Below, piece after piece: positions 30,705 through 39,443 of a stretch of DNA of 64,000 nt. Location of the stretch: the NCBI RefSeq assembly GCF_022179385.1, contig NZ_BPQS01000009.1:115240-179239 (forward strand), in the 5' to 3' direction. Source of the stretch: Methylobacterium longum. Its GTDB lineage: Bacteria > Pseudomonadota > Alphaproteobacteria > Rhizobiales > Beijerinckiaceae. The notes beneath the pieces were generated by a model. It worked only from the letters and a program-made list of their open reading frames with translations. It did no database searches and was not told where the DNA came from. A program made the position numbers and the translations under genes. How positions within the stretch are numbered: position 1 is the stretch's first letter; the number at the start of each line of letters is the position of its first letter.

Positions 30705-31580
30705 ATGCGGATCGATCTGATGGCCGGGGCCAGCTTGTCCGCCGCGGCGCTGCGTGCCTCCGCCGAGCCGACCATCCTGGTGTTCGATTCCGGGCTCGGC
30801 GGCCTCACCGTCCTCGACGCCGTCCGCCGCGCCCGGCCCGACGCCCGCTACGTCTATGTCGGCGACGACGCGGCCTTCCCGTATGGCCGCCTCGGCGAGG
30901 CCGCCCTCGTCGCCCGCGTGCTCACCGTGATGGAGCGGCTCGTCGCGACGCACCGGCCCGACCTCGTGGTCATCGCCTGCAACACCGCGTCGACCCTGGT
31001 CCTTCCGGCCCTGCGCCAACGCTTCACCACACCCTTCGTCGGCGTGGTGCCTCCCATCAAGCCGGCGGCTGCGGCGACGCGCTCGCGCCTCGTCTCGTTG
31101 CTGGCCACGCCCGGGACCGTGGCGCGTTCCTACACCCACGACCTCATCGCGACCTATGCCGGCGCCTGCGCGGTGACCCTGGTCGGCTCACAGAACCTCG
31201 CCGGGTTCGCCGAGGCCGAATTGGCCGGCGCCCCCGTGGACGATGCGGCGCTCGCGGCCGAAATCGCGCCCTGCTTCGTGACCGACCCGGATGGCCGGCG
31301 CACCGATGTGATCTGCCTCGCCTGCACGCACTACCCGCTGCTGCTGCCGCGCCTCGAGGCCCTCGCGCCCTGGCCGGTGATCTGGATCGATCCGGCGCCC
31401 GCCATCGCCCGGCGCGTCGTGCAGCTGATCGGCGCGCTGCCGCGCGATGCGGATCGGCACGGCTTCGCGCTCGGCGCCTTCACGGCCGGAACCTGCCTCA
31501 CCACCCCGTTGCGGGATGCCCTCGCGGCCCGCGGGATCAACGAGGTCGCCATCGAGGCGGTGCCGCTGCCCCTTCAATAG
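30705..31580 (+). CDS. murI: Glutamate racemase
   Basis: 291 residues. Makes D-glutamate for peptidoglycan. The two catalytic cysteines are Cys92 in VVIACNTAST and Cys207 in ICLACTHYPLL; Asp28 in VFDSGLGGLTVL and DDAAFPYG are the other conserved sites. Start at 30705; a second ATG at 30720 is possible and would remove the first five residues. Divergent from egtB with 263 bases between. No neighbouring cell-wall gene. Confidence 0.94.
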   Translation: MRIDLMAGASLSAAALRASAEPTILVFDSGLGGLTVLDAVRRARPDARYVYVGDDAAFPYGRLGEAALVARVLTVMERLVATHRPDLVVIACNTASTLVLPALRQRFTTPFVGVVPPIKPAAAATRSRLVSLLATPGTVARSYTHDLIATYAGACAVTLVGSQNLAGFAEAELAGAPVDDAALAAEIAPCFVTDPDGRRTDVICLACTHYPLLLPRLEALAPWPVIWIDPAPAIARRVVQLIGALPRDADRHGFALGAFTAGTCLTTPLRDALAARGINEVAIEAVPLPLQ

Positions 31581-31688
31581 CCGCCCGGCCGGGTTCGACC
31601 GATCGGTTCGGCCCTGCAATCTTTCGAGGCGGGCGGATGCGGTCTTTGATGGCCCGAAGTCAATAAAACGCGAATCTGCGAAAGGCCG

Positions 31689-32375
31689 ATGGCGCTAAAA
31701 AGCTTCAGTGCTGGCGGCTGTGCTGATCTGCGGCGCGTCGTCGCCGGTTCTGACCTGCGGCGACGGTGAGGCACCGATTTCCTGCGGCGACCCGAGCCCG
31801 AACGGTTCAGCCTCCTGAAGGCTCGGTCGCGTGGACCGAACCCACACGGCCGACAAGGCGCAGGCACTGCGAGCTGTCACCGACGGTGCGCGGGGATACC
31901 GGAAAGCCGGCGCGTATATGTTCTGCGTCGGGCCCGATGGCGTCATGAGCACGCGTTCCAACCCCGTCCTCAGGGGGCGCGATCCGCATGACCGGACCGG
32001 CAACCACTCCGTCCGGACGATGATGGACGCCGCGGGACCCGGCCGGATCTCGGTGATCCGCTCCCTGTTCCCTACGCTCGGCAGCACGGTCGAGGAGCCC
32101 AAGACGACGTATTGCACCTGCACCGGCGATCAGACCTGCGAGTCGGCGCGTACGGCACCGACATCGTCGCGCCCGCGATCGCGAGCCCGGACGGGTGGAT
32201 CGCCCTCCTTCGCCAGAGGCTCGACGCGAAAATTCCGCGTGGCGCCCATGCGGACTGGATCGCTTTCCTGGATGCGCGCAACGCGCAAGGTGACGAAAAG
32301 GCGTTGGCGATCGCTCGGGCGTGTCGCGACCTGCAATTCACCGCGACCGCTCTGGGGCAGGTCGAGGCCGGATAG
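31689..32375 (+). pseudogene. Decayed exported single Cache-domain protein
   Basis: Pieces of one gene lie in two frames. MALKSF starts at 31689 in one frame; the next frame gives a signal-like VLAAVLICGASSPVL from 31708 but meets a stop at 31816. From about 31840 that frame reads KAQALRAVTDGARGYRKAG, YMFCVGPDGVM and PKTTYCTCTGDQTC, the pattern of small secreted Cache proteins (family: GDQxCGVGYY). After TGC at 32137-32139 the frame is lost; adding one G near 32140 restores C-G-V-G-A-Y, matching the family, and continues GTDIVAP to a stop at 32375. So at least two frame disruptions and one stop. A sequencing error could explain one of them, not all. Confidence 0.6.
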
Positions 32376-32405
32376 ACGGGGCCGCCTGAGCCGTCGCCCC
32401 TGACC

Positions 32406-32585
32406 TCACGGAGCGCCGGGCTTACCCGTCATCGAGATCGCCGCGACCCGCTCGCCCGAAGCGTCAGCCTCATTGGGCACCACCAAGTGGACGAAGAGCA
32501 TCCCGGCGGCGACGATCAGTGCGAGCGCAACGATGCGCCACAATTCCAGAATCGGTTCCTGAGGCGTCTTCGTCTCGCTCTGCAT
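32406..32585 (-). CDS. Small single-span membrane protein
   Basis: 59 residues with one hydrophobic helix (IVALALIVAAGMLFVHLVV) after a short polar N-terminus, ending in a polar tail. GGAG is six bases before the ATG at 32585. The longer frame to 32624 is less likely. No family recognised. Confidence 0.6.
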   Translation of the reverse strand: MQSETKTPQEPILELWRIVALALIVAAGMLFVHLVVPNEADASGERVAAISMTGKPGAP

Positions 32586-33182
32586 CACGTCTCCTGCCTG
32601 CCTCCGCGAACCCGGATGGGACACCGGGAGGATGAACGCTTCGTAAAAACCGCCTCGACGCTCCGGCCTTGGTCATCCCGCTACCGAAGCGCGATCATCG
32701 GCGCGGAGCAGCCCGCGGAGCACCGGGGTCGGGTTGCCCGGGAACATCTTGCGAAAACTATGATCCGACGCGCGGTGCCCTCCCCCGCGACGATGGCCGC
32801 GCGTTCGGGATGGAGGGGGTCCCGCGTCCCGCAACGACCACCGGGAAACCGATGGCTGACCCTAAAGGTGAACCGGATCGCCTCCCCCGTGCCGCGGGCC
32901 GGAGATGGCCGATGCCGGATCCGGCGCGCGGTGCGTCATCGCACAGACGCGTCGCGGGAAGCGCCCGGCCGGAAGGCTCCGCACGTGCCATGCTGTCAGC
33001 CGCCCGGATCGCCCGGTCCGCGCGCGGACTCTGACCGGTCCAGCGTCCTCAAGACCGGGTTTCCACAGCTGAGTCGACTACGATATTGTAGATCGCGCCG
33101 ACAAAAGGCGCGTGTCCAGATTCGGCCGCAATTGCAGACGGTTTTCGACCCAGTCGCGCCGATCGCTGGTCTGGGGTGTCCG
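32586..33182. other. Intergenic stretch without a supported gene
   Basis: About 600 bases. Open frames are short or are Arg/Pro-rich antisense-type translations. A less GC-rich segment around 33060-33110 may hold the promoter of the next small gene. No repeat seen. Confidence 0.4.
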
Positions 33183-33395
33183 ATGTTCGAGAGCTGGTTC
33201 GTGGGTCCGGTGCTCGTCGCGCTGATCAGTACGGCGATCGGGGTCGCGATCGGCGCCAGCCGGCCAGCGCCCGTCCACCGGAGGGAGGCCGCGGAGGCTC
33301 GCCTCTTCGACCAGCGTCGGGTCTTCGGACGCAAGCGGGGCTGGCGTCGTGCGACCCGCGCCGCCCGGGGCCTCGGCCTGTTGCCGCTCCGGTGA
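33183..33395 (+). CDS. Small membrane protein (hypothetical)
   Basis: 70 residues starting MFESWFVGPVLVALISTAIG, a single membrane helix, followed by a basic tail rich in Arg (RRVFGRKRGWRRATRAARG). The basic tail should be cytoplasmic. Ribosome site weak (GGGGTG). Located just before the phosphate uptake pair; link unknown. Confidence 0.45.
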   Translation: MFESWFVGPVLVALISTAIGVAIGASRPAPVHRREAAEARLFDQRRVFGRKRGWRRATRAARGLGLLPLR

Positions 33396-33525
33396 GCCGC
33401 AGATCCGCCGCGACGACCCGATATCGCCGGAGCGTCGTGGATCGGTCCGGCCGCTTGCGCAGTTGTGCCTCCCGGTAGCCGTTCGGCTCGACCGGCACGA
33501 CGATCCTCTGGACCCGGAACACGAC

Positions 33526-34167
33526 ATGCTGGCTTGGTTCCGCGCCCTGATGCCGAAGGAGGACCGCTTCTTCGGCCTCTTCGAGCGTCATGCCGCCACC
33601 CTGGTCGACGGTGCGATCGCGCTTCGGGCGCTCCTCGACGGCACACAGGATGTCCCGGCGGCCTGCGCGGCGATCGCGGCCCATGAGGACAAGGCCGACG
33701 CGATCACCCGGGACGCGCTGCTGGCGGTCCGCCGCACCTTCATCACGCCGTTCGACCGCGGCGACATCCAGGCCCTGGTCGGCTCCCTCGACGACGCCAT
33801 CGACCAGATGCTCAAGACCGCCAAGGCCGTCCAACTCTTCGAGGTGACGGCGTTCGAGCCCGCGATGCGCGAGATGGGCGCGGTCATCCAAGAGGCCGCC
33901 CAGGTCACCGCCGAGGCGATGCCGAAGCTGCGCGCGCTCGGCGAGAACGCGACCGCGCTGAACGCGCTGACCGAGCGCGTCATCGAACTGGAAGGCCGCG
34001 CGGACGACCTGCACAATGCCGGGCGGAAGGCGCTGTTCAAGGCGTCGGGCCGGGATCCCATGGCGTTTTTGGTCGGATCTGAACTGTACGATCATCTGGA
34101 GAAAGTCATGGACCGTTTCGAGGACGTGGCGAACCAGATCAGCAGCATCGTGGTCGAACACGTCTGA
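33526..34167 (+). CDS. DUF47/PhoU-like phosphate transport regulator
   Basis: 213 residues, all helical and cytoplasmic. MPKEDRFFGLFERHAATLVDG and AAHEDKADAITRDALLAVRR are signature segments of the DUF47 family, PhoU-like proteins encoded beside PiT transporters. FITPFDRGDIQALVGSLDDA is also typical. It is 16 bases upstream of the PiT gene, and is expected to modulate or be needed for the transporter. Confidence 0.9.
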   Translation: MLAWFRALMPKEDRFFGLFERHAATLVDGAIALRALLDGTQDVPAACAAIAAHEDKADAITRDALLAVRRTFITPFDRGDIQALVGSLDDAIDQMLKTAKAVQLFEVTAFEPAMREMGAVIQEAAQVTAEAMPKLRALGENATALNALTERVIELEGRADDLHNAGRKALFKASGRDPMAFLVGSELYDHLEKVMDRFEDVANQISSIVVEHV

Positions 34168-34183
34168 GCCGCGGGCCGCACGC

Positions 34184-35170
34184 GTGACCCTCCTCATCGT
34201 CCTCATCGCCCTGGCCCTGCTCTTCGACTTCCTGAACGGGTTGCACGATGCCGCGAATTCCATCGCCACCATCGTGTCGACCCGGGTACTGGCGCCCCGC
34301 TACGCGGTATTCTGGGCCGCGTTCTTCAATTTCGTGGCCTTCCTGGTGTTCGGCCTGCACGTCGCCGGCACGGTCGGTTCCGGCATCATCGATGTCGGCG
34401 CGGTGGACGACCGCGTCATCATGGGGGCGCTCGGCGGCGCCATCTCGTGGAACCTGATCACGTGGTACGCTGGCATCCCGTCATCGAGTTCGCACGCCCT
34501 CATCGGTGGCCTGCTGGGCGCCGGGATCGCTAAGGCCGGAACGGGCGTGATCGTCTGGCACGGCGTCGTCGCCACCAGCGCTGCGATCGTCCTGTCGCCC
34601 GCCCTCGGCTTCGCCCTGGGTCTGATGCTGATGCTGGCGGTCTCGTGGATCTTCGTCCGCTCGACCCCGCACGCCGTCGATCGGCTGTTCCGGGGCATGC
34701 AGTTCGTCTCAGCGTCGCTCTACTCCCTCGGGCACGGCGGTAACGACGCCCAGAAGACCATGGGCATCATCGCCGCGCTCCTCTACGCCCACGGCGAGAG
34801 CGGGAGCTTCCATGTTCCACTCTGGGTCGTGCTCTCGTGCCAGACCGCCATGGCGCTCGGCACCCTGCTGGGCGGGTGGCGCATCGTCCACACGATGGGA
34901 TCGAAGATCACGCGGCTTTCGCCGATGCAGGGCTTCTGCGCGGAGACCGGCGGTGCCGTGACGCTGTTCGCCGCGACAGCCTTCGGGATCCCGGTCTCGA
35001 CCACCCACACCATCACGGGGGCGATCGTGGGCGTCGGTGCGGCCCGCCGGGTCTCGGCGGTCCGCTGGAACGTCGCGCAGGGCATCGTGGTCGCCTGGGT
35101 GATCACGATGCCGGCCGCCGCCCTCGTCGCCGCCCTGACCTACGTGGCTTCGGGTTTCGTCCTGCCGTGA
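34184..35170 (+). CDS. pit: PiT-family inorganic phosphate transporter
   Basis: 328 residues, GTG start. About ten membrane helices. The two inverted PD001131-type signatures are visible: FDFLNGLHDAANSIATIVST near the N-terminus and FVSASLYSLGHGGNDAQKTM in the second half. It moves metal-phosphate with protons. Coupled to the DUF47 gene upstream. No terminator with a U-run is apparent after the stop. Confidence 0.93.
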   Translation: MTLLIVLIALALLFDFLNGLHDAANSIATIVSTRVLAPRYAVFWAAFFNFVAFLVFGLHVAGTVGSGIIDVGAVDDRVIMGALGGAISWNLITWYAGIPSSSSHALIGGLLGAGIAKAGTGVIVWHGVVATSAAIVLSPALGFALGLMLMLAVSWIFVRSTPHAVDRLFRGMQFVSASLYSLGHGGNDAQKTMGIIAALLYAHGESGSFHVPLWVVLSCQTAMALGTLLGGWRIVHTMGSKITRLSPMQGFCAETGGAVTLFAATAFGIPVSTTHTITGAIVGVGAARRVSAVRWNVAQGIVVAWVITMPAAALVAALTYVASGFVLP

Positions 35171-35898
35171 AGCGGCCGGGCGACGCCCGCAGGACGGGAA
35201 ACCGGATCCAGATCAGGCCGAGTTCGGCGACCAGCGGCGGTCATAGGGGCCGGTGAGGAAGCCGGCCGGGCAGGACACGCCCGGACCTAGCTATAACCCC
35301 GCGGCCCGCCCGTGCGACCGCCTGCGCGACGACCGCCAGGCGCGTAGGGGCCGCGGCTGCCATCGACCCGGATGATCTGCGCATCGCCCGGTCCGGTGGA
35401 CACCGCATCCTTCACCGGCGGCAGGGCCGAGGCCGTGCCCAGGAAGGCGACCACGAGCCGGCTAGGCGCGCGGCCGAGAACGTGGCCGGAGCGGAAACCT
35501 GCATCATCGATCTGTTCCCTCGGCGCGAGTCGCGGGAACACCGGCCGGCCCCTGCCCTCGTCGCGCCGGCACGGCGGTCTTGCCGACGGTCGTGCCGGCG
35601 CGACGCGTGAGCGAAGCTTCGCCCGGGCCTTCTCCGCGGATGTTACCGGGGTGCACCGGTGTGTCACGCTTGGTCGCGCGGCCGCGTCGACGCTCAGGCC
35701 AGGACCGGGACGGTCAGGGCGAGCCGTGCCCGACCGCGGGCGTTCGCCTCCGCCACCACGGTGTCGCCCTGCCTATCGCTGTGCGGACGAAGGGACCGGC
35801 GGTTCACGGCATGGACGGTTCGGCCGCGGGTCCAGGTGGGGAGCCGTTGGCGCGCCAGCACACCGCGGGGGCGACACGGACGCCGCTATCCCCGATGG
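35171..35898. other. Intergenic stretch without a supported gene
   Basis: About 730 bases between pit and the GntR gene. A minus-strand frame near 35290-35480 reads LVVAFLGTASALPPVKDAV, signal-peptide-like, and then a Gly/Arg-rich tail, but has no convincing start; it could be a remnant. The 35600-35880 part has no recognisable product. Confidence 0.4.
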
Positions 35899-36624
35899 CT
35901 ACAGGTGCTTGAGGCCGTAGCTGTTCAGGAGAGGCAGCAACTCGTCGCGCGCCCGGATGCGGTGCTGGCGCGCGGCGTCGAGGGCTTCGACGGGGTCTGC
36001 CGCCCGGATCGCCCGGGCGATGCGACGATGCTCGGCGATCGAGGCGTCCAACGCCCGGCGCAGGTTGAGGGTTAGCATGCGCGCCCGATGCGATTGATCG
36101 TTGATGGCCTGCACGATCCGGCTCATCCGACCGTTCCGCGCGTGCTCGATCAGGGCCGCGTGGAACGCTCCGTCCGCCTGTCCCCAGGCCGGAAGGTCGC
36201 CGCCTGCATGCGCGTCGGCCATCGCGTCCGTGTGGGCGTCGAGCGCCTGCGCGGCGGCCAGGCGCTCGGGCTCGGGAAGCGCCGCGACCAGTTCGGCGGC
36301 GCGACCGTCCATCGCGATGACGACGTCGTAGATCTCACGCATGTCGTCCGGCGCCAGGGCCAGGATCAGGATACCCTTGCGCGGCAGGACGCGCACGAGA
36401 CCGTCCTCCTGCAGCCGGATCGCAGCTTCGTGCACCGGTGTCCGGCTCATGCCCAGCCGCAGGGCGATCTCCTGCTCGGAGGCCTGGTACCCGGGAGCGA
36501 AGCTGGCGTTACGGATCGCGGCGCGCATCGCCGCGTAGGCATCGTCGACCAGCGAGGTGCGCTTCTCGCCTGCGTTGGCGCCAGTCCGTGCGTCCGGATC
36601 CTTGCTGGGCTGTGCCCGCGTCAT
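35899..36624 (-). CDS. GntR-family transcriptional regulator (FadR/FCD type)
   Basis: 241 residues. N-terminal winged helix (YAAMRAAIRNASFAPGYQAS then ALRLGMSRTPVHEAAIRLQE) and an all-helical C-terminal FCD ligand domain with likely metal/ligand His and Asp residues (AFHAALIEHARNGRM, ASIAEHRRIARAIRAADP). GGGGGAGA precedes the ATG. It is divergent from the MFS permease gene, 153 bases apart, so it probably controls the permease-dehydrogenase genes in response to the transported acid. Confidence 0.9.
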   Translation of the reverse strand: MTRAQPSKDPDARTGANAGEKRTSLVDDAYAAMRAAIRNASFAPGYQASEQEIALRLGMSRTPVHEAAIRLQEDGLVRVLPRKGILILALAPDDMREIYDVVIAMDGRAAELVAALPEPERLAAAQALDAHTDAMADAHAGGDLPAWGQADGAFHAALIEHARNGRMSRIVQAINDQSHRARMLTLNLRRALDASIAEHRRIARAIRAADPVEALDAARQHRIRARDELLPLLNSYGLKHL

Positions 36625-36683
36625 CGACCGTCTCCCCCGACGCCGCAGCCCTATCACCGTCGGACGCCGCCGCGGAACATTGA

Positions 36684-36712
36684 TTGACAGCTCGCCACGG
36701 CGGATTTAGCGA
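36684..36712 (+). promoter_or_regulatory. Candidate promoter for the MFS permease operon
   Basis: A perfect -35 hexamer TTGACA at 36684-36689 lies in the GntR-MFS divergent region, about 90 bases before the permease start. The -10 element is poor (TAGCGA at 17-base spacing, or GATATT slightly further). No clear GntR palindrome was found. Confidence 0.3.
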
Positions 36713-36777
36713 TATTCAAGCTTGCATGGAAGATGGCGCGCAAGTCTGAACGGCGCGCCCGCCAACGGGAGGATACG

Positions 36778-38076
36778 ATGGACGGCTCGCTCGAGCAGGC
36801 CACCATGCGCCGCGTCGCATGGCGCCTGATCCCCTTCATCTGCCTCCTCTACTTCATCGCTTTCATCGACCGCGTGAACATCGGCTTCGCGGCCCTGACG
36901 ATGAACAAGGATCTCGGATTCTCGGCCACGGTCTTCGGTTTCGGGGCCGGCGTGTTCTTCTTCGGATACTTCCTGTTCGAGATTCCCTCGAACATCATCC
37001 TCGACAAGGTCGGCGCGCGGCTCTGGATCGCCCGCGTGATGGTCACGTGGGGCTTCCTGTCGGGGGCCTTCGCCTTCATCCAGGGAGAGACGAGCTTCTA
37101 CGTCCTGCGCTTCCTGCTCGGTGCCGCCGAGGCCGGATTCTTCCCCGGCATCATCCTCTACCTGAGCTACTGGTTTCCGGCCCGCTACCGCGCCGCGGTG
37201 GTCTCGCTCTTCATGACCGCCGCGCCGATCTCGGTCCTGCTGGGCTCGCCCCTGTCGAGCCTGCTCTTGGAGATGGAGGGGCTCCTGGGCCTCCACGGCT
37301 GGCAGTGGATGTTCCTCATCGAAGCCGTGCCGGCCGTCATCCTCGGCATCGCGGTGCTGTTCTACCTCACCGACCTGCCCGAGAAGGCGACGTGGCTCGC
37401 CGACGACCAGCGAGCTTGGCTCGTCGCCGAGATGGAGGCCGAGCGTGCCGGCAAGCAGGCCAGTGCCCGGCACAACATCCTGAGCGGGCTCGCCGATCCG
37501 CGGGTGCTCGCCCTCGCGCTCATCTATTTCGGCACCTCGGCCGGGCTCTACACGCTGGGCATCTGGGCACCGCAGATCATCAAGGGCCTCGGCCTGTCGA
37601 CGATGACGGTGGGCCTGCTCAACGCCGTGCCTCCCACCGTGGCGGTGGTGGCGATGGTCCTGTGGGCGCGGCACTCCGACCGGACGGGCGAGCGGACGTG
37701 GCACGTGGTCATCGCCTGCCTCGCCGCCGCCCTCGGCCTGATGCTGGCCGGAGGGGCCACCTCGGTGATCGCGGTCGTCGCCGCGCTCAGCCTCGTCAAT
37801 GTCGGCATCAGCGCCGCGAAGCCCCCGCTCTGGGCGATGCCGACCATGTTCCTGTCCGGCTCGGCGGCGGCGGTGGGCATCGCGACCATCAACGCCATCG
37901 GCAATCTCGGCGGCTTCGTCGGCCCTTGGGCGATCGGCTGGATCAAGGACCGGACCGGCAGCTTCACGGGCGGCCTGATGTTCGTCGCCGGTCTGCTCGT
38001 CCTGTCGGCGGTCGTCACCCTGGTGGTCGCCCGCGCCGGACGCCGCGCCGCGCCCGCGCCCGCCGTCCTGCGCTGA
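36778..38076 (+). CDS. MFS transporter, anion:cation symporter family (tartrate/hydroxy-acid permease-like)
   Basis: 432 residues, about twelve membrane helices. LLYFIAFIDRVNIGFAALTM and FGYFLFEIPSNIILDKVGAR are typical of the ACS family (phthalate, tartrate, D-galactonate permeases). GGGAGGA precedes the ATG at 36778. The tartrate dehydrogenase-type gene follows 44 bases after its stop, and a GntR regulator diverges upstream. Substrate is inferred from the neighbours. Confidence 0.9.
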   Translation: MDGSLEQATMRRVAWRLIPFICLLYFIAFIDRVNIGFAALTMNKDLGFSATVFGFGAGVFFFGYFLFEIPSNIILDKVGARLWIARVMVTWGFLSGAFAFIQGETSFYVLRFLLGAAEAGFFPGIILYLSYWFPARYRAAVVSLFMTAAPISVLLGSPLSSLLLEMEGLLGLHGWQWMFLIEAVPAVILGIAVLFYLTDLPEKATWLADDQRAWLVAEMEAERAGKQASARHNILSGLADPRVLALALIYFGTSAGLYTLGIWAPQIIKGLGLSTMTVGLLNAVPPTVAVVAMVLWARHSDRTGERTWHVVIACLAAALGLMLAGGATSVIAVVAALSLVNVGISAAKPPLWAMPTMFLSGSAAAVGIATINAIGNLGGFVGPWAIGWIKDRTGSFTGGLMFVAGLLVLSAVVTLVVARAGRRAAPAPAVLR

Positions 38077-38120
38077 ACCAAGTCCACGTTGGCCCCCTTT
38101 CGTTCGCAAGGAAACCTGAC

Positions 38121-39200
38121 ATGACGAAAACCTACACCATCGCGGCCATCCCGGCGGACGGGATCGGCGTCGAGGTCATCGCGGCCGGCATCGAAGTGCT
38201 CGACGTGCTGGCCGAGAAGACCGGCTCGTTCGCGTTCAAGTTCGATCACTTTGACTGGGGGTCCGACTACTACAAGAAGCACGGCGTCATGATGCCGGCC
38301 GACGGCCGCGAGCAGATCCGGAACCACGACGCGATCTTCTTCGGCGCGGTCGGCGCGCCGGACGTGCCCGACCACATCACGCTGTGGGGCCTCCGGCTGG
38401 CGATCTGTCAGCCCTTCGATCAATACGCCAACGTCCGCCCGACTCGGATCCTGCCGGGCATCACCAGCCCCTTGCGCAACGTCTCGGGACCGGAGCTCGA
38501 CTGGGTGATCGTGCGCGAGAACTCGGAGGGCGAGTATGCCGGCGTCGGCGGCCGGGTCCACCAGGGTCACGCCAACGAGGTCGCCACCGACGTGTCGATG
38601 ATGACCCGCTCGGGCGTCGACCGGATCATCCGCTACGCGTTCGAGCTCGCCCGGTCCCGGCCGCGCAAGCACCTGACGGTCGTGACCAAGTCGAACGCCC
38701 AGCGCCACGCCATGGTGATGTGGGACGAGATCGCCGCCGAGGTCGCCGAAGACTTCCCCGACGTGACCTGGGACAAGATGCTGGTCGACGCCATGACCAT
38801 GCGCATGGTGACGAAGCCCGAGACCCTCGACACCATCGTGGCGACCAACCTGCACGCCGACATCCTGTCGGATCTCGCGGCCGCGCTGGCCGGCTCGCTC
38901 GGCATCGCGCCGACCGCCAACATCAATCCGGAGCGCACCTTCCCGTCGATGTTCGAGCCGATCCACGGCTCGGCCTTCGACATCACGGGGAAGGGCATCG
39001 CCAACCCGGTCGCGACCTTCTGGACCGCCTGCCAGATGCTGGAGCACCTCGGTGAGCCGGCCGCGGCGGCCCGGCTGATGCGCGCGGTCGAGCGCGTGAC
39101 CGCCGATCCGAACCTGCACACCCCCGATCTCGGCGGCAAGGCGACGACCCGCCAAGTGACCGACGCGGTCATCGCGGCGATTCGCGGCGACAACGCCTGA
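38121..39200 (+). CDS. Tartrate dehydrogenase/decarboxylase or D-malate dehydrogenase (isopropylmalate dehydrogenase superfamily)
   Basis: 359 residues. NAD-dependent beta-decarboxylating dehydrogenase. Starts TIAAIPADGIGVEVIAAGIE; substrate loop around HITLWGLRLAICQPFDQYAN and the catalytic Arg/Tyr/Lys/Asp residues in VRENSEGEYAGVGG, KSNAQRHAMVMWDE, VDAMTMRMVTKP and NLHADILSDLAAALAGSLG. The W-G-LRL segment is characteristic of the TtuC/DmlA branch rather than LeuB. Reaction likely on tartrate or D-malate; which one is not decided by the sequence. Terminator-like hairpin follows the stop. Confidence 0.9.
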   Translation: MTKTYTIAAIPADGIGVEVIAAGIEVLDVLAEKTGSFAFKFDHFDWGSDYYKKHGVMMPADGREQIRNHDAIFFGAVGAPDVPDHITLWGLRLAICQPFDQYANVRPTRILPGITSPLRNVSGPELDWVIVRENSEGEYAGVGGRVHQGHANEVATDVSMMTRSGVDRIIRYAFELARSRPRKHLTVVTKSNAQRHAMVMWDEIAAEVAEDFPDVTWDKMLVDAMTMRMVTKPETLDTIVATNLHADILSDLAAALAGSLGIAPTANINPERTFPSMFEPIHGSAFDITGKGIANPVATFWTACQMLEHLGEPAAAARLMRAVERVTADPNLHTPDLGGKATTRQVTDAVIAAIRGDNA

Positions 39201-39213
39201 GGCGGTCGGGCCG

Positions 39214-39240
39214 GAGGATGCCGTCGACGCGGGCATCCTC
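39214..39240 (+). terminator. Hairpin after the tartrate dehydrogenase-type gene
   Basis: Arms GAGGATGCC (39214-39222) and GGCATCCTC (39232-39240) with a 9-base loop, 14 bases after the stop codon. No U-run follows. Confidence 0.5.
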
Positions 39241-39443
39241 GCCCTCGTCGCGGGATCGGCGCGGCGTCGGACCGGGGGCCGGACGCGGAACGGCGCCGGT
39301 GCCGAGACCCGTTCCCCTAACGCTTGCGCGCGGTCGTATCTTGTATTCGGTTCCGCTCGTTTCACCCCGTGCGGCCGGCCACTAGGCTGTCTGAAGCCGC
39401 GGCCGCCGCACGCATGGCTGGCCCAGAGCACCGGGAGGACGCC

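Noticed and set aside
35287..35667. Minus-strand frame ending in a signal-like LVVAFLGTASALPP segment
   Set aside because: The hydrophobic piece sits mid-frame with no start codon or ribosome site before it; could be a remnant but cannot be supported.
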